11,333 nucleotides of DNA, taken from contig JAFCZI010000047.1 of NCBI GenBank assembly GCA_019314425.1, forward strand, positions 1 to 11,333. The letters run 5' to 3'. This DNA comes from Deltaproteobacteria bacterium (GTDB lineage: Bacteria > Desulfobacterota > DSM-4660 > Desulfatiglandales > Desulfatiglandaceae). The notes under the pieces are model-generated. The model was not told the DNA's origin. It saw only the letters and a list, made by a program, of their open reading frames with translations, and searched no databases. Positions 1 to 6,617 of this stretch are shown piece by piece. The position numbers and the translations under genes are program-made. Position 1 is the stretch's first letter. Each line of letters opens with the position of its first letter.

Positions 1-15
1 GTACCTTCGGATATT

Positions 16-1503
16 ATGTCCCGGTTTCAAATTTTTCTTGATCGAAAGCCTGTTCCGAAACAATTTCAGGCACATTATAAAAAATGGTTTCGATATTACT
101 GGGATTTTTGTCATAAATATGACCCGATCTTTAAACCCGAAAGCCTCCATTTGTTTCTCGATAAACTGCGCCAAAAAAAGCAAACCGAGTTTCAAATCCA
201 ACAGGCTTCAGATGCCATTTCCCTTTATTATGAAATGGTTAAAGAAAATATTCCTTTTGCTGCCGCCAAGAAAATACCGAAGAAGATAACCCACGATGCA
301 AAAAGACATTTTACGGCATCCGTTCCAAGGCGCCTAAATGCCGTTCAAGACAATTCGTCGGAATATTCACGACCATCCCTGCCCCACACCACGATTGCCA
401 GTGCATCCTCCAGGAACCTGAAGACAGCTAAGGCGCCTACGGAGACGGGTCAAAAAGTTGATCAGGAATCTTCCAAACAAAAGACCGCTCTTAAATCGGT
501 GGAAAGGAAAACGCAAACCCATCAAACCGGCGCCAACTGGAAACCAGCCTTCGATGGCCTTCGCGATGAAATAAAGGTTCGGCATTACTCCCCCAAAACA
601 TTAAAAAGCTATGCCGGGTGGCTCAGAAGGTTTCAAGCTTTTACAAAATCCAAACCTCTGGAGACGCTATCCGACACGAACATAAAGGATTTCCTGACGT
701 TTCTTGCGGTGAAAAAGGATGTCGCCGCTTCAACGCAGAATCAGGCATTCAATGCCCTGCTGTTTTTCTTCCGCCATGTGCTGAAAAAAGAGCCCGGCGA
801 AATCAAAGACACCGTAAGGGCAAAACGCAAACCGTATATGCCGGTTGTGCTGTCAAGGCAGGAAATCGACATGGTTTTACAACATCTTTCCCAACCCTAT
901 GGTTTGATCGTGAAACTCCTATATGGCTGCGGGCTTCGATTGTTTGAATGCCTGAAACTTCGCATCAGTTCTTTTGACCTTGATGGCGGTATGTTGACCA
1001 TACACGACGGAAAAGGGGGAAAAGACCGCACCGTTCCTTTGCCGGAAACGATTATACCGGAAATTCGGAAGCAGTTCGAAACAGTCGCCGGTTTACATGA
1101 GAAGGATATGAAAGCCAATTTTGCCGGTGCCTTCTTGATTGGCCAATTGGATAAAAAATATAAGAACGCCGCAAAAGAGTATGTCTGGCAATGGTTTTTT
1201 CCCGCTTTTGCGTTGACCGCCGTAAAAGACACGGGTGAAAAAAAACGATACCATATCCATGAAAGACATGTGCAACGAGCGATCAAGGAAGCGGTCGGAA
1301 ATGCGAAATTGTACAAACGCGTCACAGCTCATACCTTCCGTCACAGCTTTGCCACCCATCTATTACAGGCCAATTATGACATCCGAACCATTCAAGACCT
1401 TCTGGGGCACAGCGACATCCGGACAACGATGATCTACACACATGTCATTAAAAGCATGCCGGCAAAAGAGGTCAAAAGCCCTCTTGATTTTGATATTGAA
1501 TAA
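16..1503 (+). CDS. intI: Integron integrase, tyrosine recombinase with N-terminal extension
   Basis: Site-specific tyrosine recombinase that would excise and insert gene cassettes at attC/attI sites. The catalytic residues are all visible in the 495-residue product: Arg308 (GLRLFECL), Lys336 in GKGGKDR, His439 and Arg442 (HTFRHSF), His465 (LLGHSD) and the nucleophile Tyr474 (MIYTHV). The segment around residues 376-396 (LDKKYKNAAKEYVWQW, then FFP) matches the additional patch that sets IntI proteins apart from XerC/D and phage integrases, and the ending KSPLDF is also typical of IntI. The canonical SAM-like DNA-binding domain begins near 176. Before it lie about 175 extra residues: a second SAM-like helical block (about 1-80) and a low-complexity linker. 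Typical IntI proteins are about 320-340 residues. ATG at 16 is the first start in view, but the frame is open to the window edge, so the true start could be further upstream. Catalytic integrity suggests an active enzyme (inference). Confidence 0.9.
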   Translation: MSRFQIFLDRKPVPKQFQAHYKKWFRYYWDFCHKYDPIFKPESLHLFLDKLRQKKQTEFQIQQASDAISLYYEMVKENIPFAAAKKIPKKITHDAKRHFTASVPRRLNAVQDNSSEYSRPSLPHTTIASASSRNLKTAKAPTETGQKVDQESSKQKTALKSVERKTQTHQTGANWKPAFDGLRDEIKVRHYSPKTLKSYAGWLRRFQAFTKSKPLETLSDTNIKDFLTFLAVKKDVAASTQNQAFNALLFFFRHVLKKEPGEIKDTVRAKRKPYMPVVLSRQEIDMVLQHLSQPYGLIVKLLYGCGLRLFECLKLRISSFDLDGGMLTIHDGKGGKDRTVPLPETIIPEIRKQFETVAGLHEKDMKANFAGAFLIGQLDKKYKNAAKEYVWQWFFPAFALTAVKDTGEKKRYHIHERHVQRAIKEAVGNAKLYKRVTAHTFRHSFATHLLQANYDIRTIQDLLGHSDIRTTMIYTHVIKSMPAKEVKSPLDFDIE

Positions 1504-1620
1504 CGGGTCATCGGAGAGTTAGGCACGGGTTCAGTTGAATAGGTAAAAAAACATGGATGTCTAAACTATATTCTCTAAAACAATTACTTAGTGCCCGAAC
1601 GAAAGCTGTTTTTTTCGCCA

Positions 1621-1700
1621 ATCTCTGCGTCAGATAAACCCGTTCTTAATAAAACTGGTTAATCCTCGAAATACCAAACGTATTCCTGTGAGCCAGTTTC
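1621..1700. repeat. Hairpin repeat, copy A
   Basis: It shares three blocks, in the same order, with copy B: ATCTCTGCGTCA (1621-1632), TTAATCCTCGAAATA (1659-1673) and TATTCCTG (1681-1688). The core folds on itself: AAACTGG (1652-1658) pairs with CCAGTTT (1693-1699), and inside that AATAC (1670-1674) pairs with GTATT (1680-1684) across a 5-base loop. The unpaired sides, TCCTCGA and CCTGTG, are nearly the same as in copy B while the paired arms differ. No ORF of conserved character covers it. It is most likely a degenerate copy of a dispersed intergenic element. Strand is undefined. Confidence 0.65.
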
Positions 1701-1831
1701 AAAACATCCCCTTTTGCCCGATCTCTGCGTCAAGCTAAAGTTTTAATCCTCGAAATATCCAATATATTCCTGCGGTTAAAATTTTCGCCTTCCTTGACCT
1801 CGAACAAAATTGAACATTTTGAAATTGGCTC
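1690..1831. repeat. Long imperfect inverted repeat (MITE-like), copy B
   Basis: A 142-base imperfect palindrome. The outer arms GAGCCAGTTTCAAAA (1690-1704) and TTTTGAAATTGGCTC (1817-1831) are complementary with one mismatch, which would be a G-U pair in RNA. The core arms AAAGTTTTAA (1737-1746) and TTAAAATTTT (1776-1785) pair at 9 of 10 positions, and the innermost stem is AATAT (1754-1758) with ATATT (1764-1768) around a 5-base loop. The left outer arm shares bases 1690-1700 with the right arm of copy A, so the two hairpins are mutually exclusive. No transposase is encoded. From memory, similar long palindromes recur between genes in Desulfobacterales genomes, but that was not checked. Confidence 0.65.
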
Positions 1832-1905
1832 TCAACATTAAGGTTTTCTCCAGAAATCATCAGTCTATTTTTGTCTGAGACAGGTCTGTAGAACGGAGCG
1901 TTAAC

Positions 1906-1962
1906 AAAAAAAAAGGCCACGAACACCGGGGACTGCTTCCCACACCCCGGCCTTCGTGGCCT
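1906..1962 (-). terminator. Intrinsic terminator, minus strand, REP-like hairpin
   Basis: GGCCACGAA (1915-1923) pairs perfectly with TTCGTGGCC (1953-1961), and A1914-T1962 can extend it. After a 2x2 internal loop, CCGGGG (1926-1931) pairs with CCCCGG (1945-1950) around a 13-base loop. Read on the minus strand the hairpin is followed directly by nine T residues (1914 down to 1906), the standard form of a Rho-independent terminator. It lies about 165 bases past the stop of the minus-strand cytochrome gene, so it most likely ends that transcript. No U-run follows on the plus strand. The loop side GGGGACTGCTTCCC resembles REP-type repeats, so the terminator may have been recruited from such an element. 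Confidence 0.75.
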
Positions 1963-2127
1963 CGTTATCTGAAAATTTGCGTTTCGTTAACCGGACCGAC
2001 GCCTTCATGACATCATAAAATCCATATCCTAAGAGAGATCTCATACTCGCTCGGAGTGGGACTATGTAGACATCTTCATGCTTACGCCAAGCCTTTAATC
2101 GGGTCAAACAGAATAAATTTGTACAGG
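1963..2127. other. Non-coding stretch, nothing recognised
   Basis: This lies between the terminator hairpin and the cytochrome stop codon and would be the 3' untranslated part of that transcript. A GTTAAC hexamer at 1986-1991 repeats one at 1900-1905 on the other side of the hairpin. A short palindrome GAGATCTC occurs near 2036. No ORF with family features and no attC-like structure was found. Confidence 0.4.
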
Positions 2128-3660
2128 TTACTGCACCGTCACCTTGACCGTATCGAGCCAGGTGCCATCCGGATTACCGTCTGCGTTACTATCGACAGCA
2201 AAATAAAAATCATATACACCCTCGGGCAGCGTACCGCTGAACACTCCTACATCGGGCGACAAATTAACCAGGTCCATCTGAATGCATCGATTAAGCCCAG
2301 CCACCCAGCCACCCATAGCGTAGACATAGCTATAAAACCCATAAAGCCCCGCTGGCGCAGATGCATTCGCGGCGACCCACCAGTCCGCCGCTTGACCCGC
2401 CCGACTGCCTGCGACAAGCCCCACGGTAACGAATAGCGAGTCCCCGCTTGAAACCGTCACCGGACCGTCCTGACCATTAACCTTGATATCCGGCACAGGC
2501 GGGTTTGGATCGGTAATGGCGCCGTAAACAATAATCTTTCCTTCGTCCACGTATTGCCATCCGGCTTCCAGGATGTCGATATCGGTAGTCCCTTCGGGAA
2601 GCGGTTCGACTCGAATGATGGTCGCGGAGCGCGAGGCGGCGCCCGCACTGTGATCCCATTCGTAGTTGTAGGGCCAGACCACATCCTGATTGGCGGCATT
2701 GCTGGCCTGATCAGGAGGCGAGGGCGCTTTCTGGGGCGGTACCAACCGGAACGGACCTTCTCCCAAAAGCTTGTTGTCATCCCCCAATACGCCCGGTTCC
2801 AGGTTCTGTCCTTCACGCTTGAAAGCCAGAAGCATTTTCAGGCCATCTGCGTTCACGATGAGATCCAGATCGCTCCGCCCGGCACAGGAAGGGGCGCCGT
2901 AATCACACCACCCATCCGTGGTATTCAGCGCCGTATCCGCCTGTGTATTGTATCGATAATACGCTTCGGGATAGACACCGTTCACGTGGTAGAGTTCAGA
3001 GTCGGAATCTATTTCCAGGGGATGATAGTTAGACCACCCATCCGGCGCGAAGACCGTAATGCCTGTGGCGGAGCCCAAAATGCCGGCATCCTTCAGCAGA
3101 TCTTCTACGGGAACACCGGTGTACTGAACATAAAAATCACCGGATCGGCTGGTATTCATGAGCATGAACTGGGTGTGCTGGGTCATGGCTTCCAACTGGG
3201 CCTGGGTATAAATCCGGCTGGGCGCGGGCACCTTGGTGGGATCATCACCCGCGTTTCCGGGATACCGAACCGCAGCAATTTCTGCGGCATTGCTGTATCC
3301 ATCCCCGTCCGAATCCTTATCCGCGATGGCGACTATGGCATTCTGGTTTCGGCCATTGACAAGATAATCCATCCCATAGGGGTTTAAAGTATCCACGATA
3401 TTACCGCTGCCATCATACCCATAGCTATAGTGGCACCATTGGCAGCTTCCCAGGCTCATCCACTTCCCCGGTTTTTTTTCGTATTTCCCCCCGGCATGGC
3501 AAAGGGCGCAATGGTCCAGTTTTGTACCTGCCTTATCCGGATATTGCGCCACAAAATGTTGTGAATCATACTCCCCTTCATGATGGTAGGCGGATAAAAC
3601 CACCGATACCGTCAACATGACCATGAATATGGCCCCCGTAACTGCGGCAAACTTTTTCAT
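2128..3660 (-). CDS. Exported diheme c-type cytochrome, multidomain
   Basis: The 510-residue product starts with a clear Sec signal (MKK, hydrophobic core about 8-24) and carries two CxxCH heme-c sites, CALCH (51-55) and CQWCH (73-77). An Asp-rich calcium-loop motif, DKDSDGDGYSNAAE (114-127), follows. Residues about 175-380 resemble the fold of sulfite-oxidase-type molybdopterin proteins (GVPVEDLLKDAG at 182-193, GEGPFRLVPP near 300-309), but I could not identify an unambiguous cofactor-binding cysteine, so enzyme activity is not claimed. Residues about 388-510 form a beta-rich Ig-like domain. It probably acts in the periplasm or at the cell surface in electron transfer or redox sensing. ATG at 3660 is preceded by a very strong ribosome site, AGGAGG, about 6 bases upstream. 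It lies 78 bases downstream of the porin gene in the same direction. The substrate is unknown. Confidence 0.8.
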   Translation of the reverse strand: MKKFAAVTGAIFMVMLTVSVVLSAYHHEGEYDSQHFVAQYPDKAGTKLDHCALCHAGGKYEKKPGKWMSLGSCQWCHYSYGYDGSGNIVDTLNPYGMDYLVNGRNQNAIVAIADKDSDGDGYSNAAEIAAVRYPGNAGDDPTKVPAPSRIYTQAQLEAMTQHTQFMLMNTSRSGDFYVQYTGVPVEDLLKDAGILGSATGITVFAPDGWSNYHPLEIDSDSELYHVNGVYPEAYYRYNTQADTALNTTDGWCDYGAPSCAGRSDLDLIVNADGLKMLLAFKREGQNLEPGVLGDDNKLLGEGPFRLVPPQKAPSPPDQASNAANQDVVWPYNYEWDHSAGAASRSATIIRVEPLPEGTTDIDILEAGWQYVDEGKIIVYGAITDPNPPVPDIKVNGQDGPVTVSSGDSLFVTVGLVAGSRAGQAADWWVAANASAPAGLYGFYSYVYAMGGWVAGLNRCIQMDLVNLSPDVGVFSGTLPEGVYDFYFAVDSNADGNPDGTWLDTVKVTVQ

Positions 3661-3692
3661 TCCTTCCTCCTCGTTGAAGATTTTATGGCCTC

Positions 3693-3731
3693 GTAAAAAA
3701 TCACTGCAACGCAGTAGATGGGACTTTTTAC
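3693..3731. repeat. Palindrome in the porin-cytochrome spacer
   Basis: GTAAAAAATC (3693-3702) and GACTTTTTAC (3722-3731) are complementary at 9 of 10 positions. Inside lies a perfect short stem, ACTGC (3703-3707) with GCAGT (3711-3715), loop AAC. Read on the minus strand the inner stem is followed by GATTTTTT, so it could act as a weak attenuator or as an mRNA-stability hairpin between the two genes. From memory, arms of the type GTAAAAAGTC/GACTTTTTAC are a frequent intergenic repeat in deltaproteobacteria, so it may simply be a member of that family. Confidence 0.55.
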
Positions 3732-3738
3732 AGCGCCA

Positions 3739-5379
3739 TCAAAATTGAAGTTGAAAACGTCCGGTGACCACATCTTCACGGTCACTGTAGATGGCTTCCC
3801 CGGTGAGGGAGTCCTTGTCAATGAGCAAGGGACGATCAAAATTTGTTCTGGTGGCGTCAAGAAGCAAACGAACATAGGGATTGAGATACCAGTTGACGGC
3901 AATAGTATAGGCGGTGGCTTCCCGAACCGAAATCCCCGGTTCAACGAGATATTCATAGGTCGTATCACCCCCGTCGAAGTGATCATAACGAAACGCCAGA
4001 CCCACTGCCCCCCAGCCCCCCTGCCAAAGGCTCCGAAGCGGCCGGATGGGTTGAATCACGCCTTGTTTAAGGGTCGGGGTTTCCCCTGTAATCATCCACA
4101 ACAGGGACCCGTAATGATCTTCGAGGTTGATGTCAAACTGCGCGTCGCTGGTCTTCACATCCGTGAACTGCAAATTGATATATTCTCCCCACAGGAGCAA
4201 AGGACCATAAGCCCAGGCCAGTTCAGCGCCATAACGGGTACGCGCATCCACATCACGGATGATGTTGAATTTGGCCGCTGAATTCACATCGAAGAAGGGG
4301 GTCAACCCACTGGTTCTGACATCCACTTTGACGTTGTTTCGATCCACTTTGGCGTAGCTGTAAGATCCCCCGATCTGAAGCCCGTGCCACAAGGGAATGC
4401 CCATACTCCTGAAGGGGGCATACACAACCCGACCCGTAAGCTCCGGAGAATCCGAATCGCCTCCCACCGTGTCGTCCACACCGTCGCCATTAAAAATACC
4501 CACACCGTAATAAATGCGATCCTTCCACAGGGACGCGTGGGCCATGAGACCCACATCCCGCCGTGGTGTCAGAAAAAAACCCATTGCCCGTTCTGAAAAA
4601 GGAATATTTTTGTCGGAAGTATATTGTTCCAGGCTGAAGGGTTCTTTGAACTGGCCCACCCGAAAAGAGATAAACGGCAGCACCGCCGTGTCCACATAGG
4701 CATCTAAAAGTCTGCGCCCCCCGGCCCCTTGAAACTCGTACTGAAATTTGTAGAAAAAACGGTTGTAAAGGTGGCCCGTAAGGAGCAAACGGGACCGACG
4801 AATATCAAATCTATTTTTGTCGGGATCCGCATCGCTGTCATAGTTGAAATAGCGATAATCCACCTGAAGCAGGCCGCCGATACGCAATTCAAAAAGATCT
4901 TTTTCCCGTGAACGCAAATAAAAACCATCATCGAACACCGCTTCCAACGGAATATCATTCGTTTTTCCCAGAACCTTCTGAACGGTTTTTTCAGTTTCAA
5001 CCTTGGCTGTTTTCAATCCCATCTTTTCGTCTGGAAGCGATAAGACAGATGGTTTTTTTCCCTCATGAGCAATGCCCATTTGACCCGGGGGCTGTGCTCT
5101 CACCTTCTCCTTGAGCGCCTGTTCTCTTTGAACCAGCCCCTTTTCCCGCTGCGCCAGTGCCTTCTCTCGATCCGCCAAAGCCTTCCGATCTTTAGCTAGG
5201 GTAGCCTTAATCTTCCCGGCCTGTTCATCGCTTATAGCGCCATTCTGCCGCAGCAGATCGAGCAACTGCTGAAGCGCCTGACTTTCAGCGGCACAAACAC
5301 CGTTTGACCCAAAAAACAGCAGAAGAAGAAAGAGGGCCGCAAGCCCACCGGAATGCAGCTTCTCAAAAAAATATTTCAT
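3739..5379 (-). CDS. Phosphate-selective porin O/P family outer-membrane protein
   Basis: The 546-residue outer-membrane beta-barrel resembles the OprO/OprP family (phosphate-selective porins). An N-terminal signal peptide (hydrophobic about 12-25, cleavage near the VCA-AES junction at about 30) is followed by a charged coiled-coil segment (about 33-95, with repeated ADREKALAQREK-type heptads) that is usual for this family and may mediate trimer or periplasmic contacts. The barrel starts near 150 (DGFYLRSREKDLFELRIGG). Family-like stretches include FDIRRSRLLLTGHLYNRFFYK (190-210), FRVGQFKEPFSLEQYTS and the terminal RFQLQF ending in Phe, the normal outer-membrane assembly signal. Family membership does not prove phosphate as substrate; many members pass other anions. 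It is the first gene of a minus-strand pair with the diheme cytochrome. The ribosome site is GAGGAA, about 9 bases before ATG. Confidence 0.85.
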   Translation of the reverse strand: MKYFFEKLHSGGLAALFLLLLFFGSNGVCAAESQALQQLLDLLRQNGAISDEQAGKIKATLAKDRKALADREKALAQREKGLVQREQALKEKVRAQPPGQMGIAHEGKKPSVLSLPDEKMGLKTAKVETEKTVQKVLGKTNDIPLEAVFDDGFYLRSREKDLFELRIGGLLQVDYRYFNYDSDADPDKNRFDIRRSRLLLTGHLYNRFFYKFQYEFQGAGGRRLLDAYVDTAVLPFISFRVGQFKEPFSLEQYTSDKNIPFSERAMGFFLTPRRDVGLMAHASLWKDRIYYGVGIFNGDGVDDTVGGDSDSPELTGRVVYAPFRSMGIPLWHGLQIGGSYSYAKVDRNNVKVDVRTSGLTPFFDVNSAAKFNIIRDVDARTRYGAELAWAYGPLLLWGEYINLQFTDVKTSDAQFDINLEDHYGSLLWMITGETPTLKQGVIQPIRPLRSLWQGGWGAVGLAFRYDHFDGGDTTYEYLVEPGISVREATAYTIAVNWYLNPYVRLLLDATRTNFDRPLLIDKDSLTGEAIYSDREDVVTGRFQLQF

Positions 5380-5449
5380 ACGTCGAGTTCCTCACGCTTA
5401 TGTCAAATCTGGTTCAAGCAGGGGCAAAAAAAAGGAATTTGATGCGCTT

Positions 5450-5489
5450 ACCATAAAGAATGGGCAAGGTGCCTTTTACCGTTTATGGT
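5450..5489. promoter_or_regulatory. Inverted repeat upstream of the porin gene, possible operator
   Basis: ACCATAAA (5450-5457) and TTTATGGT (5482-5489) are perfect 8-base inverted copies with a 24-base spacer. The right half lies in the spacer of the proposed porin promoter and the left half just downstream of its -10. That arrangement would suit a dimeric regulator, perhaps the one encoded divergently at 5644. Function is inferred from position only. Confidence 0.3.
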
Positions 5490-5502
5490 TATTTATTGTC
5501 AA
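5473..5502 (-). promoter_or_regulatory. Candidate sigma70 promoter for porin-cytochrome unit
   Basis: On the minus strand a perfect -35, TTGACA (5502-5497), is followed after 18 bases by TAAAAG (5478-5473), a 4-of-6 match to the -10 consensus. Transcription would start near 5466 and give a leader of roughly 85 bases. The -10 is weak and the spacing long, in line with an activated or repressed promoter, or with chance in AT-rich DNA. Confidence 0.3.
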
Positions 5503-5587
5503 GATATTTTCAATCTCACAACAAAATATTTAGCTACAGGTCATTAATTACTAAAAGCACCTAGGAATAACCTATTGAGCTTGGAGA

Positions 5588-5617
5588 TTGACTTATAGGC
5601 GCACACATGTTCTATTA
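5588..5617 (+). promoter_or_regulatory. Candidate sigma70 promoter for the HTH regulator
   Basis: TTGACT (5588-5593) and CTATTA (5612-5617) are spaced by 18 bases and sit about 26 bases before the ATG at 5644, with the ribosome site AGAGGGG in between. The match to consensus is moderate, so the call rests mostly on position. Confidence 0.3.
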
Positions 5618-5643
5618 GCACCAAATTAGAGGGGAAAAGACCC

Positions 5644-6561
5644 ATGGAGATAAAATCGCTGCTGAATACCCGGGAGCTGGCGCAATTTTTGGGTATCAAC
5701 GAAAAAATGGTTTATACGCTGATTTCCGAAAAGAATCTCCCGGCCACCAAAGCCACGGGAAAATGGCTTTTCCCCCGTCATCTGGTGGAACAATGGCTGG
5801 AAGCTCAGACCATCAATTTTCCTAAAACCCCGGATCCGCTGCCCCCATATCACGGCCTGCTCATTATCGCCGGCAGCAACGACATCCTGCTGGACAAAGC
5901 CATCTCTCTGATCAACCGGATGCACCCTGAAGAGATGGTGGCATTCGGGAATATGGGAAGCCTTGGGGGGATTCGAGCGCTCAAGCGAAATCATTGTCAT
6001 ATGGCTTCGAGCCACCTGATCCAGAAGGACGGAGAGGAATACAACTTCGGATTTGCCGTAGACGAGCTGGACCAAATGCCCGGCATCGTCAATTTCTGCC
6101 GCCGGGAACAGGGATTACTGGTTGAAAAAGGCAACCCCAGGGGCATTGGGTGCGTGGCCGATCTCAATCAAGCCGGCATCAAAATCATCAACCGCCCTTT
6201 GGGCACCGGAACCCGTCTGCTTCTGGACGAGGAGCTGGCCAAAGCCGATATTGAAGGAAATGGGATTGAGGGTTACAATAAGGAAGTATCCCGTCACCTC
6301 GACCTGGGGCTGGAAGTTCTTTCCGGGCGGGCACATGTCGGCCCCTGCATCCGGGCGGTTGCCGAGCTCCTGGACCTGGATTTTGTTCCGATAAAATGGG
6401 AGAGTTTTGACCTGTTGATCCTCAAAGAACATTTTTTTGAAAAAGGGGTGCAACAATTCCTGGGATTTTTGAGCGAACCGCCCTTCAAAAAACTGGGTGA
6501 GGATCTCGCCGGATATGACTTGCGTTTTTCCGGAAAAATGCTTTTCCCTAAAGGATCATAG
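5644..6561 (+). CDS. HTH regulator with PBP-like ligand-binding domain
   Basis: A one-component transcription factor of 305 residues. Residues about 5-55 form an excisionase/MerR-type winged HTH (HTH_17 family: LNTRELAQFLGINEKMVYTL, then LPATKATGKWLFPR). Residues about 68-300 match the PBP-like sensor domain of the PF12727 type, with the family signature NRPLGTGTRLLLD (183-195), GLEVLSGRAHVG (222-233) and the end KMLFP. Relatives of this architecture are often found with molybdate/tungstate uptake or molybdoenzyme genes, so an oxyanion or small-molecule ligand is plausible; no transporter gene is in view. ATG at 5644 is preceded by AGAGGGGAAAAGACCC, a good ribosome site at suitable spacing. 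It is divergent from the porin/cytochrome unit and 56 bases ahead of the DUF374 gene, which is probably co-transcribed. Confidence 0.8.
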   Translation: MEIKSLLNTRELAQFLGINEKMVYTLISEKNLPATKATGKWLFPRHLVEQWLEAQTINFPKTPDPLPPYHGLLIIAGSNDILLDKAISLINRMHPEEMVAFGNMGSLGGIRALKRNHCHMASSHLIQKDGEEYNFGFAVDELDQMPGIVNFCRREQGLLVEKGNPRGIGCVADLNQAGIKIINRPLGTGTRLLLDEELAKADIEGNGIEGYNKEVSRHLDLGLEVLSGRAHVGPCIRAVAELLDLDFVPIKWESFDLLILKEHFFEKGVQQFLGFLSEPPFKKLGEDLAGYDLRFSGKMLFPKGS

Positions 6562-6617
6562 CCGACCGATCTCGATCCGGGCCGGGGGCCGCCGACCAAA
6601 ATGGAAACCCTGAAACC

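Noticed and set aside
1901..2107. 68-codon minus-strand ORF across the terminator
   Set aside because: It reads through the terminator hairpin and T-run and has no recognisable domain; the structure explains the sequence better.
1504..2127. attC cassette sites behind the integrase
   Set aside because: The hairpins here lack the RYYYAAC/GTTRRRY boxes; GTTAAC at 1900 and 1986 do not fit the consensus, so the region is not called a cassette array.
2056..2436. 126-codon plus-strand ORF
   Set aside because: Mostly antisense to the cytochrome C-terminal domain; no protein-like pattern.
2554..3387. 277-codon plus-strand ORF opposite the cytochrome gene
   Set aside because: Antisense shadow of a gene with clear heme motifs and a signal peptide; the translated product shows no family features and no ribosome site was evident.
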